Source of the DNA: Euptelea pleiosperma
Lineage: Eukaryota > Streptophyta > Magnoliopsida > Ranunculales > Eupteleaceae
NCBI GenBank assembly: GCA_035048495.1
Contig: CM068540.1
Coordinates: forward strand, 310,001 to 374,000
Direction of reading: 5' to 3'
DNA length: 64,000 nucleotides
Position numbers and translations under genes: made by a program
Notes under the pieces: model-generated
The model's database searches: none
Seen by the model: only the letters and a program-made list of their open reading frames with translations
What the model was told of the DNA's origin: nothing
In this document: in pieces, positions 35,655 through 47,804 of the stretch
Position numbering within the stretch: the stretch's first letter is position 1
How the letters are laid out: each line of letters begins with the position of its first letter

Positions 35655-38411
35655 TCTTATTTTTTTATTTTCAAAAATCCCCTATTTCCATTAAAGGAAA
35701 TAGGGAAGCTTTAAAAGGAGAAGGATAGGGGTTCGTTCGAACCCTAATCCCTCTCCCCTCTCCTCCTCTCCTTCCCCAAAACCTTCCCCGAATCTTCTCC
35801 CACGTTTTCCCTTCTTTCTTCTTCTTCTTCTTCTCTTTTCTTCTTCGTCTTCTTCACCATTCTTCGCCGGAGTTGCAGGTTTGCAACTCCGGCCGTCCTT
35901 CTTCCTTCTTCTCTTCTCTTTCTTCTCTTCCTTCTCTTCGTCCCTCTTCCTCTCTTCCCTTTCTTCTTTCTTCTTCTCCTTCTCGTCTTCTTCTTCTTCT
36001 TCTTCTTTTCTTCTTCTTTTTTTTTTTCTTCGTCCGGTCGGAGTTGCAGAACTCCGGCCGTCTCCGCCTTCTTCTTCTTCCTTTCTTCTTCTCTTTTTTT
36101 TTCTTCTCTCTTTGCTGCTGCACGACCGCCAGCCTCCAGCTGCACCTCCACTTGCGCCTGCAACCAGCAGGCGAGTTTTTAAACTCCTCCGGCGGACTGG
36201 TTCACGTTAACCAGTCCACCTCCACCGCCTGAACCTGCTGCAGCACCATCTCCCGCCTGCCGCCACTGCATTCATCCTTCTCTGGTCGTCTTCTTCTCCT
36301 CCTCCTTCTTCTTCTTCTTCTTCTTATCCTTCTTCTCATCTCTTTTATTTTCTTTTTTTGTTTTCTTCATCTTTTTACTCCCGTTTTATACCGGAGTTGC
36401 AGCCTGCAACTCCGGCCGGCAACGCCCCCCAACCAGTCCAGTCCGCCTCTCTCTCCTCTCTCTCCCGCCGCCGTCTTCATCCTCTCTCAAGCAATAAAGA
36501 AAACCAAAAAAAAAAAGAAAAAAAAAAAAAAGAAGAAAGAAAAGAAAAAGAGAAGAAAAGGAAAAAGGAGGAGGTTGTTTCCTCCACCCGAACCAGCAAG
36601 GAGCCACCACGTTCTGCTCTTACCGTAGCCAGCAACGCTCTTGTCCTACCACCTCCTGCTGCACCCCATCGTGAAGATCTCTCTCCAAATAGGCAAGCCC
36701 ATTCATCATTGCAAACGGGGTTGCAACCTGCCACTTTCGAGTTGCTGTACCAGCAACACCACAACGCTTCCCTCCTCTGCCATCACCAGCTTCACCTCCT
36801 TCACAGGTTGGTAGTACACACCACGCACCACCAAGCAAGGCCGTGACCCACCAATCTCTTCCCCTAGAGCACAGACGGTGCACTCTTCTAGATCTCCAGC
36901 TACACGGTCATCACTTGGCCGATCCATCATTGCCTTTCCATGGCCCAAGGCACGGGGCAGCATATCACTCGCTCACGGTTGGCATTCTTCAGGCATGCAT
37001 CAAGCGTGCATCTTCACCATCATCCACTTGGTAGGTCAAGGTAACTTCTTCTCTCACTAGATTTTTCATCTAGTTCTCTTCTTTTCATTTTCTCTCTCTA
37101 TTTCCTAGTTCCCCTCTCTCTCTACATTATTTTCTCTCTCTAGTCTTTAGCATATTCTCGTTCTCTCTTTATACCTTCCATTTTCTATCTCTAAAATGCC
37201 TCCTCTCTCATTTTCTCTTTCTACCTATTCTCCTTATATTTTTCTCTCTCTAGAATGTTTTTTTTTTTAGTCTGGTTTTGACTATTGCTAATTCAAATAT
37301 TGTAAGGACATTTTGATTAATGAATGATGAAGTTTGTTTTTATCTATTATTTCTTGTGATGATCCGTCAGTTTTTGTTCTTATTCGCGCTAATCCGACTA
37401 ATCCCGAGTGCGGATCGACATCCGACACGAATCCCTATACAAATCTATCAATTTTGCAGGATAATCGGATAAAATTACAAATCTTGTTGATTCTAGGGTT
37501 TCCGTAACCAACGACGCGGAAAAAAACCTACTTTCAAAGCACTTGGCTTTGATCAAGAAGAGGAGCAAGCTCACAAGATGTGAATGAGATAACTATGCTT
37601 ATGTCTCTTCGAATGAACACTCTAATAAATCAACATTTTCTTCTCTCTCTTGAAGTGTATAAAGTGTTAATGTGTATTTTGAGAAGGTATAGAAGGGTTG
37701 TATTTATAGAATTCGTAACCCTGAGCCTTGTAGAACGTGGGATCGTGGGAACTAAAATTTTGGATCTGAAATAGACTCAATCTGTGTCAAGTCCAATCGA
37801 TTGTACTCTGGGTCCAATCAATTGAGCAAGGTCAAATCGATTGGGTATTGGGTCCAATCGATTGGACTTGTACGGATTGTACAGATGTGTCCAATCGATT
37901 GGGCTTTGACCATGTTCTGTCTCATAGTCTCCAATCGATTTTATAGAGGTGTCCAATCAATTGGAATTTGATCATGTTCTGCCTCGTAGCCTCCAATTAA
38001 TTTTACAGAGTCCTCCAATCGATTGGGCTATGTCTAATCGATTGGAACCTGTCAAATCGATCGGACTCTCCCAGAAGTCAATAACTTTGACTAAGACTTG
38101 GGTCTGTCCAATGACTAGGTTTTACCATTATATTTTATTCATTTTAAAACTTATTCCTATGGCCACTAAGTCACTTACCTTCTAAGTGAGCGTACACGAT
38201 CTATAACCAACGAATGAGCAGTTACTCAAATGACTCCTGTCGTCAACCGTCTGATTCTTGTTGTCTCTGTCTTCTAGTCTTCATGTAGTCGACAAAGTAT
38301 GCGTACCACGACATCTTCACACTACAATGGTGCTCGTAGGAACGGTTACAAGAATATTTTTTTATGTCATACGGAATCTTTGCCAAATTGAATATGAAAA
38401 TGTTCCTTATA
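33967..38411 (-). mobile_element. Family C copia solo LTR, split by a B solo LTR
   Basis: On the minus strand it begins TATAAGGAACATTTTCATA at 38411 (first base pair mutated from TG) and ends ...CGGTGGTTATTTCA at 33967. Identical ATTAT flanks it (33962-33966, 38412-38416). Without the nested B LTR it is about 1,546 bp, like the copia LTR at 21751 (1,540 bp). The B LTR entered at AAGCA. The array of about twelve CCAATCGATTGG-type motifs lies at 37790-38075. Confidence 0.88.
34643..37536 (+). mobile_element. Family B solo LTR nested in the family C solo LTR
   Basis: TGATATTCGCTCAAAAG ... CCTACTTTCA, 2,894 bp, flanked by identical AAGCA (34638-34642, 37537-37541). Order: terminal block, tRNA-like module near 35100-35160, ATCCGTCGATC block, (TA)n run at 35610-35651, palindrome at 35681-35705, C/T-rich region with hairpins at 35867-35892 and 36391-36415, splice-donor-like AAGGTAACTT at 37038, and U5 end. 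Long Arg/Glu/Lys-rich or Phe/Ser-rich open frames at 35744-36846 are readings of (CTT)n tracts. Confidence 0.93.
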
Positions 38412-38520
38412 ATTATCATTCCGGGTTTCATCAACCCAATGGGTCATACGGAATCTTTGCCAAATTGAATATGAAAATATTCCTTATAATTATCCTTCTG
38501 GGTTTCATCAACCCAATGGA
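38367..38520 (+). repeat. 77-bp tandem duplication across an LTR/flank junction
   Basis: The unit starting 'tcatacggaatctttgcc' and ending 'caacccaatgg' occurs at 38367-38443 and again at 38444-38520 with a few mismatches. It spans the end of the family C LTR, the ATTAT duplication and 27 bases of gag, so it arose after the LTR insertion. Confidence 0.9.
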
Positions 38521-39207
38521 GAGTATGATTGGCATTACTCGCAGTCGTAGTACCCGTCAAATCCACAGAATAACTATTCTGATCAACAATAGCCCCCTCA
38601 GGATCCCCAGAACCAGTAGATGGTCCCAGATTCGATTCTGTCCTACCATTGTCATACTCAGTCGGACTACAATCAAGAGTTGGTACCTCAACTTCATTTA
38701 GCTGAACCGCCACAATCGGCTACTAAACCTAGTCTAGAGGTAAACCAGCAACAACATTATTTGCAACAACAACAGCAACAACACTCTATGAAGAGCTTGG
38801 ATCACCAACTAGGTCAGTTAGACTCTGAGAGAGAGGAAGTCAACTTCCCTAGCCAACCGATAGCCTATCCAGAGGAGACTGACATGGCCACTGTCTATGA
38901 TGAAGAGTCGCACAATTGTACCCAGTACCAAACTTTCGAGAAGAAACAGTAGTTGTTACCACCACTAGTTCGGGCCAAAATATTGACAAGCAAGTCTCCA
39001 TTGTTGGTGACTTCACAAGCACCAAATCCTGAACCTAACTCTGAGAAATCTATTTCTCCATCTACCTCTGCTATTTCTCTCCCAGACCCTAAAGAAGCTA
39101 TTCATGACACTGAGCTGTGTCTCGATCATAGGCTCCCTAGTGGCCCAAACCTAACATTACTCAAACCCAATGGAGTGTGCGCCAATAGTGATCAACCCGT
39201 GTCTTAA

Positions 39208-41053
39208 TCTTTTGTGCCCTTAAAAGCACCAACTTCTTAACCGAAAATAGAGGAGCCCAGTTCTGTATCTATCTCTGATGCTTCTAACTCTGCCCTGGCT
39301 GTAGCCATTCATACTACTGAACTGTGTCTAGAAAATAGGACTTTAACTGTCCTGGCCCCACTATTCCTTACCATCACTGATGCACCCATCGGGTGTGGAA
39401 CCGAGGACATGTTGATGGCATTTAAAAACCTCAAGGAAGAGGTAAACCGTTTCCAATAGCCACCACACGTCGATATTTTCGATCACCTGTGTGTCGTAGA
39501 GAGTCCAATTCATGACTCTCCAGAGGAAAAATTCTCCCAGTGTCAAGAACACTTTGAGCCTGATTTCATCTCGGAGTCAAACAATTATGGATTTACTGAT
39601 CTGCTGGAGTCCACTCCATTCAGATACTTTTCCGCTAAACTCAATAGGTTTGCGACTCTGCTAACTATGGCCAGAGAACCTACTAATGTCATCCTCTCAG
39701 TTTTTACTGAGAAGCTTCAATCCTTCCCCGCTAAACTACATGTTTTTGCGGGGCTGCTTAGAGCACTTATTGTCATTCTCTCAGTCTACACTAAGAAAGA
39801 CATCTTCTACACAGGTATACCTAGACAATGGATAGGATAGCTGTCTCCGTTCCACCTTAGGTGTAGGGAAGACTGCAGATTCACTCAGTCTCCATGAGTT
39901 TTAACCTGGTTAGGGGTACTTAATATACCCCCGTCATGTCTGGCTGAAGACGTAAAACTTAGCACTTTCAGAAAGGTAATTTCGGTATTCTTAGAGTACA
40001 CGAGTATCATGCATTTGTTATTACTGTTCTCTAGACATGCAGGTACATTCATTTTAAGATCATCAGGTACCGCGCCAGGTCCAATTTACGCTGAATTGGT
40101 AAAACCCTTCCTAACCCCTTACATCCTCATTGCCGATTTTTCATCATTTTATGTCCCGGTTATGAGCACCGAAGATGGTGCTATATTTTGGTTGGGGTGG
40201 GTATTTACCAAAACTCATGTCTTCGATTTGATAAAAAAAAAGCAAAAAATAAAAAAAAGCCTAGTGATTTTGGATGGTTTCCGATGATTTTCAAAGTTTT
40301 CTAGAACTTCCATAGTAGTTTTTTGAAAATGCCCTTACCTATGTTTAGCTTAAACTTCTGTTTAGTCTTTTTCTAAAGGATGTCATCTTTTAAAGTGTTA
40401 CATGTTAGCTTGAGTTCAATTCAAGTCAGCAGTACTACATTGATTTTAGACACTTAGAAAAACTCAGATTCAGCACAAATTGTACACTATCAATATTAGA
40501 GTCATCCTAAGTTTAGATTCTCTAGAGATCCTATAAGAATTTTGTGGAGACTTTACCCAGTAAGCTTTTAAGCATTTCATCATTTTTTAGGGTTATAAAA
40601 TCATTCTGAGTCACAAGATGACTCACTAATTCTTCATGTCCCCACTTATTTCGTTGCCAGATCTCATTAATTTTTGCCTTGATCATAAAACTTGGAACGA
40701 CATCAAAGATCGGATTATTACGAAAGAACTTTCACAATATCCATTCAAGGCATAACACATGAGAGTGCAAACCCTAGAAAATGATTTAGGCCATTTTTCT
40801 ATACATCTCAGACTTTTCAGCTTACCTAAATTATCACCATTAGAAACCTCTTTGAGCATTTTATGAAAACCTTTCCTTGGCAGCCCATTTACAGAAAACC
40901 AAACCTGAGCAAGAAATACATTACCCTACTTCTGTGGAGGATATAGAAAGTGATTGGTATGGGTACACCCTAAAAGGAAAATCAGAGGAAAGAAGGAAAA
41001 CAAGTAGAGCTCAAGCTAAAAGGAAAATACAAGCTGAAAAGAAAGCAAAAAAT
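39208..41053 (+). mobile_element. Gypsy-type internal region, decayed
   Basis: Broken frames continue from gag (for example a Phe/Leu-rich stretch near 39540-39830). At about 39930-39980 'gtctggctgaagacgtaaaa', 'cttagcactttcagaaagg' resembles the GGCTGACGACGTTAAAC...GCGCTTC box that follows pol in Athila-type elements. A Lys/Arg-rich frame at 40877-41053 runs into the family A insertion. Reverse transcriptase motifs (YXDD) were not found. Confidence 0.45.
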
Positions 41054-44000
41054 TGTAATACCTTAAACTTTTTCAGAGGTATTTTTGACTTTTTATGAGA
41101 TTCGACCAAGGTTGACTTGTTTAGTTGACCTTATAGATGATTAATTAAAACCCTAATAAACTCTTATACCTAATTGGTTTAGGACACTAGAGTCATCTAG
41201 GCCCCGGTATAGCTTATTTTTGACTTTTATCGTATTTAGGGCATTTCGGATATTTTGCTTGTTTCTTACATTGTATGTGTTTGAACTATTAGCCATATTC
41301 TAGTCAACCCTAGGAGAGGTCCACCAAGTTATGGAACCTAACTCTAAGTGTAGGTTAAGTTATAGACCATTTAGTGAGTTAGGTGCCCAAATCCTAATTG
41401 GGGTGAACACTGACTGATAGATGTATGTGGTGAGGCCTTATTATTAAGCTACATAGATTATATTATATTAATAATTATGTACATAATGTTTTGTAATATT
41501 TCTTTTATGTTTTAGAGACTTTTCGGGCTTATAAATAATTTTAAATGAGGCCTCGTTGATATATACATTTGGGCCTTGGGCCCATTTTTAAACCATAATT
41601 AGCCTAAAATATAAGTTTTAGATGGTTTAAAAAGTCAACCCTATGAGAGTTATGAAAATCACTTAACCCTAATCCTTATGAAACCTAATTCTTCATGACC
41701 TTCTATTTTATTTAAGCTCTCTCCCTCCATTATTCTCTACACTTAATCTTTAACCTAAAACTCAAGCCTTCATCTACACTCTTCCACCATTAGCACCATA
41801 TCTTCTCTCCAATTATCACCAAACCCTAGGATAGTGTTCATCTCCCTTCTCTCATAAACATATATCACTTTGAGAGCAAAAAATCAACAAATGAAGGACT
41901 TTTCAAGCCATTCAAGAATTCTTCATTAAAGTTCAAGAAACCTTAAGATAAGTGTGTTAGATCCATCATATACTTGTTTTTCTTCAAGATTTTATTTCTC
42001 TTTCATTAGGTAATGGTTGATATTTATTATAAATTAATTTTAATAATATTTACTTTATTCTTATTTGGTTGATTTTTATTTTGTGCCACCATGATGGGTT
42101 TCGCCATGGTTTCTTTCGCACCTATAACGGATGACTATGTTCTTTATCATTTTTATTGTATTTTTATGATTTAAATATTTTTATAATTATTTTTCCTAAA
42201 CACTTCTATGAATCTATTTTCCAAAACTATTTAGTTTATATTTTTTAAATTTATATTTATTTAATTATAATTTTTCTAAGTTGTTGGACTTTACAAAAAA
42301 AACTAGAATTTCAGATTCTGTATAGTCCACTTCACTTGGGATTTCTATCCATATTTTTAACCTAAATATTTTTCTAGTTATTTTTCAAAGATAGCTCTAT
42401 CAATCTAGTTTCTATAACCATTAAGTTTATATTTTTCTGATTTATATTGATTAAGTCATGATTTTTCAAATGTGCTGGACTTTTCTGTAAAACTTAGAAT
42501 TCCAGATTCAATTCTGCCCACTTCATTAAGGGTTTCGACCTATATTTTGAATCTGAATATTTTTTTTATTTTTTTTTTCTAAAAACCTCTGTGAATTTAG
42601 TTTTTAAATCCATTGGGTTTATATTTTTCTAATTTATATTTATTTAGTTATGATTTTTACAAAGTAATTTTTTTGTAAAAACTTATTAATTATTAGTGGT
42701 TCGGTCATGATTATTAACTATTAAAGTTTTAACCTTGTTGTTTGACTTAGACTTGTATGCATGGGGATTCCACCCATGTGTCTTGGGTCCCTCATAGGGT
42801 TCGGCCAAGTGTCTTGGATTCATCTTTAGTGTTCGACCTTATGTCATGGATCCCTCATAGGGTTCGACCATGGAGTGTTGGATTCTCTTGTGGTTCCCAC
42901 TAGTATTGTTCATCCGTGTTAGTCGTGATATTTGATGATTGTTTACATGTTATTCATGTTATTTAATTTTAGTTCTTTCTATATTATTACTTTTGATGTT
43001 AATGTGTTCATTTTTTTATTCTTATTAAATGTTAAATATATATGTTGTTTATGCTATGTAACCCTAGTGTTATATTGTTGTCATACTATGATCATCATGT
43101 CATTTCATATAAGAGGTGCATAAAGGAATGGGGTTGAAGTATATTATATACGTTTATATTGGTTTTATTAATTAATCAGGGTTCGGTACCCTAAGGTGAA
43201 AGGCCCCAGACATTATTATATCCTGCAGATAGGTCGATGAGACCGCTCCCAATGCGAGAAGGAGATGAAGACCCCATGTGGTTATGGGTACTAGTTGCAT
43301 GTGCATCCTGCATTCACCTTGTATTTACCTTCATTTTTATGACATCCTTATTATATGATTGAGATGCATGCCTTGATTAAAATCGTGTATAGTATGACAT
43401 CATACCATACACACTATTGTATCACTGGGCATCGGCTCACGGTGTTACACCGATATCATTTCAGATTTTGAGGAGCCATGTATGTGGGAGGATTTTGAGA
43501 CGGAAGACTCCGGTATACTCGAGGAGACCGGCGAGGATTTGGGAGTCGATCCCACACTTTGAAAGACTTTATTGATTATTTTAACATTTTAGTTATTTAT
43601 TTTTTGGGCATGTATGCTTTTGATTGAGAGTATGTTCTCACCCCCTTCTTTCCATACTTAGTTGATTTAATTGTTCATTTTCTACAATGGATATGCTTAT
43701 TACTGATTTTAATACCTCAAGTAGAATTGTGGTTAACCTTAGGACACCCGGTCGATCAATTCAACTTTCTTTTGATTCTCTTGACTTAATTGACCTAGTT
43801 TGACTCTGCGGATTTCTTGATCTGTGTTGATCCTTTTTTACTTAACCTTAGTGGATTCATTAACTTGATCATGATTACATAATTGGACAAAGGTAAATAC
43901 AACTATATTGCTTAATTGAATCAATCGAACATGATTTGACAATTAGATAATATACTTAAATATACCCTTATAACTGAATCTTGCATAGGATTGTTTTAGG

Positions 44001-44151
44001 GCCGTTAACGCTTGAACACCGATTTGTTTCCTGTTTGTGGAGTGAGCCTTGATGGTCTAACTATATCATGTGGACCATTAGGGATCATTCATAGATCACT
44101 CCAAACTCAAGTTACGGGTCGAATCTGGATACCCAGGTTCGGCGCAGGACA
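41054..44151 (+). mobile_element. Family A solo LTR, copy 2
   Basis: TGTAATACCTTAAAC ... GGCGCAGGACA, 3,098 bp, flanked by identical AAAAT (41049-41053, 44152-44156). It has the same internal 185-bp and 33-bp tandem arrays and the block 'gttcggtaccctaaggtgaa' / 'atcctgcagataggtcgatg' as copies 1 and 3. It interrupts the basic frame of the gypsy-type element. More diverged from the other two copies than they are from each other. Confidence 0.92.
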
Positions 44152-44904
44152 AAAATGTATTGAGTTGTCTCAAAAATATCAGAAAAAGAGAAAAATAGAA
44201 AAGAGGAAAAGAAAAATGGTGCTACACCCTCAAGACAAGTTGCAAAGAAAAAAGTTGAGATATCCTCTCAGAATTTTGAATCCTTGTGCATTCTTATTTT
44301 TCTAAACATATCCCAAGCCTCAACACAACCTAGTAATGCCCTATTTAATTCTAGGCTAACACAATCATAGAATGTGGAGAATGGAGAAAAGAAAAACTAT
44401 AGAGTTTGATCCGAAGTTACCAAGCGAAATGATATTCTATTCATGAGATCTTCTGAATTCCTAATATCATCCCTTCAAAACAAAATATGTGAGATATTTG
44501 TCTATTCTTCTCAACTTATCTCCTCACATATCACTTGAGAGAAAAACAGTTTAACCATTTCAGAGTGATTTATTTCTGAGTGACACATAAGTGAGTTTTG
44601 AAGTCGAGGCATAAAATCTTAGAGGAGAATATAAAAATCTTCACTACGGGATGATGATATTGTCGAGCACACAAACACGTTGAGTCTGATTATTCTGGGT
44701 CCTGCTTATCAATCTATAGTCTTGTTAGAATCTTTCGACTATTTACTAGCTTGTAACTATTTTTATGCATCCTTCAAATGAATTTGACAAAATTGAGTTT
44801 TTCCCTAAGCTAATGAGAAAAGTGTGCAGCAAGTGCCTAGCTCTTTTACGCTCATTTTTTTCGCACTAATTGCCAAGGATTGATAATATGCTTGTTGGGG
44901 GTTA
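44152..44904 (+). mobile_element. Last internal part of the gypsy-type element with polypurine tract
   Basis: After a Lys-rich frame remnant the sequence is noncoding up to 'tgcttgttgggggtta' at 44889-44904, directly before an LTR start (TGATATTC at 44905). A G-rich tract abutting the LTR is the expected polypurine primer for plus-strand synthesis. Confidence 0.55.
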
Positions 44905-45980
44905 TGATATTCACCCAAAATTATTTATTTTAAGCAATTATCCTTTTAGCATTATCACACTCTCCTACGTAAAACTGCACTATTTATCCACTTTTCTACG
45001 TAAGAGTCTCTTCCATTGTGTAGAACACACTTTTTTGGATAAAATGGGCTATTTGAATGAATTAAACACATTCTCGGAAGTCTAGATATTAAGTCATTTT
45101 GATTAAGTCTCATTACGTGTTTTTTCTATCCCAGGAAACCAAATCGGACGATTATATAGATTGCAGGCCAACAAATAAATGCTAGAGTCTAGGACCCAAG
45201 CTCAAGAGCCAACAGGATGAGGATAAGAAGATACATGCTAAATGCTGGGATAGCCAGAGAGTTGGAAAACCTTAGAGAAGATCAAGAGAGAAGAGAGTCA
45301 AGCACTCCGAGAAGAGACTAGAAGATTAAAGGTTAATCAACTAACACAAGACAAAGGCTTGCTTAGTTGGAAAAGCTTGCAGTATACCAAATCAAAGACC
45401 AGGGTTCAAGACCCTCTGCTAGCATTTTCTCTTTAATTTTATAATATTTTCTCTCTCCTCTCTCTAGATCTTCATTCTCTCTTTACCCTAAAATCTCAAC
45501 CACTCGATCCTCTCCTTTCACAATCTCTCCTTCCATGATCACTCGATCCTACGACCTACCTTGGTCGACCTCCACTGGCCGATAATCCATCCGATCATCG
45601 CCACCCCAGTCTACCGTCTGATCGCCAGTAGATCATCTATCTTATCATCACCCATCTCAAAATCCAACGGTCATCTTTTTCTTCTTCTAGATCCTATGGT
45701 CACGACTTGACCTATGTGATTATGACCCCTACAGAGATGGACAGCCCATATTAAAGATTGACTTATTTTTACGAAAATGGAAAGGTTCTTTCAAGAAAAG
45801 GGCAAATCGAGTTTTAGAAAGTTTTGAAAATCAAAATTTTTTATTTTATTTTCAAAACTTATGAAAGATTTCTTAATGAGGTGGCATTAAAGGGGATTTC
45901 ATGGGATTCTTATAAAGGGCAAGTTTTATTTTTAAAAATAAGAATATATGAGTTTCTAAAACCTTGAAACCGTGAGTTTC
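44905..45980 (+). mobile_element. 3' LTR (family B2) of the gypsy-type element, interrupted
   Basis: TGATATTCACCCAAAATTA and the following 250 bp match the start of family B. The middle resembles the reverse copy around 15427-18945, not the common B copies, hence 'B2'. It contains a tRNA-like module at 45359-45413. At 45981 a reverse B LTR begins ('tgaaagtagggtttttcc'), so the rest of this LTR lies beyond the window. Its position directly after a polypurine tract links family B to the gypsy-type element whose PBS is at 26254. Confidence 0.65.
45351..45428 (+). other. tRNA-like module inside the LTR
   Basis: GCTTAGTTGGAAAAGC can form a canonical D arm (4-bp stem, loop AGTTGGAA). TTGCTTAGTTGG fits an A box, and GGTTCAAGACC, 44 bases later, fits a B box, the exact spacing in tRNA genes. 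The T arm CAGGGTTCAAGACCCTC pairs at four of five positions. The acceptor and anticodon stems do not pair, so it is a tRNA-derived relic, not a tRNA gene. The same module with equal spacing occurs in other B LTRs (for example 35100-35160 and 59465-59535). Confidence 0.5.
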
Positions 45981-47218
45981 TGAAAGTAGGGTTTTTCCAC
46001 GTCGTTGGTTACGAAAACCCTAATCTCAACACATTTATAATTTTTATCCAATTTTTCCTACAAAATGATAACTTGCATAGTGGTACGTATGTCGAATCCG
46101 CACTAGGGATTAGTTGGATTAGCACGATTCAGAGCATGAAATAATGGATTTTTCACAAAAATTGCTACCAAAGAAAAATGGAGATGTGAGAATGTTGATC
46201 AATTTAAAACATTTGTTGGTGATTTTTAGAGAGAGAAAATGCTACAATCAACTAAAACATAATTATCAAACTGCTTTTATAAATTGATCAAAATTCTTAC
46301 AAACTTGAATAAAACATTAAAAACTAACTAGAAAACAAATCTTACTCAAGCTACAAAGCATATAAAAGAACTTAGAGAGAAATCTTACTCAAGCTACAAA
46401 GCATATAAAAGAACTTAGAGAGAGAAAGTGGAGAGAACTAACCTAGAGAGAGAAAGTGGAGAGAACTAACCTAGAGAGAGAAAGCTATAGATAGATAATG
46501 GAGAATGATCTTTATTATATGAACCATACCTAAGGAGATCTGCTTGCTAGACAAGGAGAGATGTAGATGAAAGGGGACATGTAGAGTCCAATGGAGAGGG
46601 CTGCAAAGCTTGCGATAAGACATGTGATGATTGGTGGTGTGTGTCAAGAGTTGGCCCATGTGAGGGGGACGTTGGGCAGCACTTTGCAGCCTCCAATGGC
46701 TCGTGAGGAGCAGATGGTGGGTGCGGTTCTGCAACCAACAATGGAGAAGCTCGAAGGAGACCCCTGGTACAGCCCAAAGTGGAGTGAACCACGTATTGGT
46801 GGTTGTTGGCGATGAGATGCACAGTGGTGCACGTCTTGCACTTACAAGTAGAGGAGTGAATGATTGTCCAATAGCTTCAACAGTGGTGAAGGGTGTGGAC
46901 GAACAGCAGGTTGCTGGTGAAGGCAATGGAGAGACGATGGACTTGCAGGTGGATTTTTTTGGACAGGACCACCGGAGTTGCAGTCTGTGGTGGTGCGTAG
47001 AGTGATGAGCCGGTGGTGCTTGGTCCTGCAAAATGAGTTGCAAGGCAGACCTACAACAGTGGTTATTCGTGGGTGGTTCACATGACAGCGTGGTGCTCAC
47101 TGAGATGAAGAGAGGATCGTGTGATGCATGTTGGTGATGCTCCAATGGAGAAGAAGATAGCTTTGGAGAAACGGTGGAGATCGTGGAGGAGTTGGTTTGC
47201 TACCAACGGCTTCCTCCT
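45981..47218 (-). mobile_element. Reverse family B LTR, left part, split by a CACTA element
   Basis: The plus strand opens with TGAAAGTAGGGTTTTTCC, the complement of the family B 3' end, followed by the U5 block and a purine-rich strand equivalent to the C/T-rich transcribed region. A 43-bp direct duplication ('cttactcaagctacaaagca...') lies at 46341-46426, followed by duplicated 'gagaaagtggagagaactaac'. At 47219 the CACTA element interrupts it. The remainder resumes at 62870. A 224-codon minus-strand frame (46471-47145) has only the His/Thr/Pro bias seen in other B LTRs and is not called a gene. Confidence 0.82.
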
Positions 47219-47645
47219 CACTACTACAAAAGACCCTTTAGACTACGGTTAAAAGCCATAGTCTTTTGTGTTAGACAACGGTTAAAAATTACCTCTAAAA
47301 TCGTAGTCTAGACGCGTGTAGTCTAAAGTCTACACAAAAGACTACAGTTGTTAACTGTGGTCTATGAGCTCAAACGCTACGGTGTTGTCCAAAATTGTAG
47401 TTGTAAGACTACATTAAAGAAGACGCTTTTCCGAACAAATGTAGTCTCAACAGTTCTTAACCGTGGTCTATAAGAGTTAAAACAAGGTTAAACATCCGAC
47501 AAAGACTATGATTTTATCCAAAACCGTACTCATAAGTCTATACAAAAGACTACGGTTTCCAAGAAACTGTATTCTTTAATTCAAACATTTCATTTCTTAA
47601 CGACTACGATTTTGCCCAAAACCGTAGTCTTTTTTGTTAATTCTA
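47219..47645. repeat. Left CACTA terminus and subterminal repeats
   Basis: After CACTACTACAAAAG, words such as 'gactacggtta', 'aaaaccgtagtc' and 'gactacatt' recur more than ten times in both directions. They are the expected binding sites for the element's own DNA-binding protein. Confidence 0.85.
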
Positions 47646-47804
47646 AAAAAAAAATTACAGAATCACTATTATGACTAAAAAAAAAAGCTAAAAATTCAAA
47701 AATAATCAAAATACTGTTGAAAATACAAAAAACTTAATCATTATAGGTACCATATGATGCATACACAGTTCTATAATCATAAAATAAAAAACCATCCCCT
47801 TCAT

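Larger units (their letters stand above)
33640..39207 (+). pseudogene. gag: Gag-like polyprotein remnant of the gypsy-type element, split by a solo LTR
   Basis: The frame starts at ATG 33640 (MAEERPLYETYHNFYEGL) and runs, with stops, to QQPLPQDHY at 33966. A family C solo LTR (33967-38411) interrupts it. After the ATTAT duplication the same frame resumes exactly, HSGFHQPNG at 38417, and continues Gln/Tyr-rich through QQQQQQHSMKSL to about 39207. MKSLDHQLGQLDSERE followed by FPSQPIAYPE resembles the end of gag in plant Athila-type gypsy elements (LE.QLGQLA...R....PSQ). At least five in-frame stops and a 77-bp duplication make it nonfunctional. No zinc knuckle, protease or reverse transcriptase was seen. 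The assignment rests on that motif plus the PBS and polypurine tract. Confidence 0.6.

Noticed and set aside
35744..36846. Arg/Lys/Glu-rich and Phe/Ser-rich frames of 100-160 codons
   Set aside because: They are low-complexity products of (CTT)n and (GAA)n tracts inside a B LTR whose ends are fixed by AAGCA duplications.
27926..44904. Reading the B LTR 27926-33403 as the 5' LTR of the gypsy-type element
   Set aside because: CCTAC occurs on both sides of it, which a 5' LTR would not show, and a separate LTR end plus primer site lies upstream at 26251-26267.
45351..45428. A functional tRNA gene
   Set aside because: The D arm and T arm are recognisable, but acceptor and anticodon stems do not pair, and the unit is a conserved part of a retrotransposon LTR.
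46471..47145. 224-codon minus-strand frame as a gene
   Set aside because: It lies wholly inside a reverse B LTR, has only composition bias (His, Thr, Pro) and has no counterpart in sister copies.
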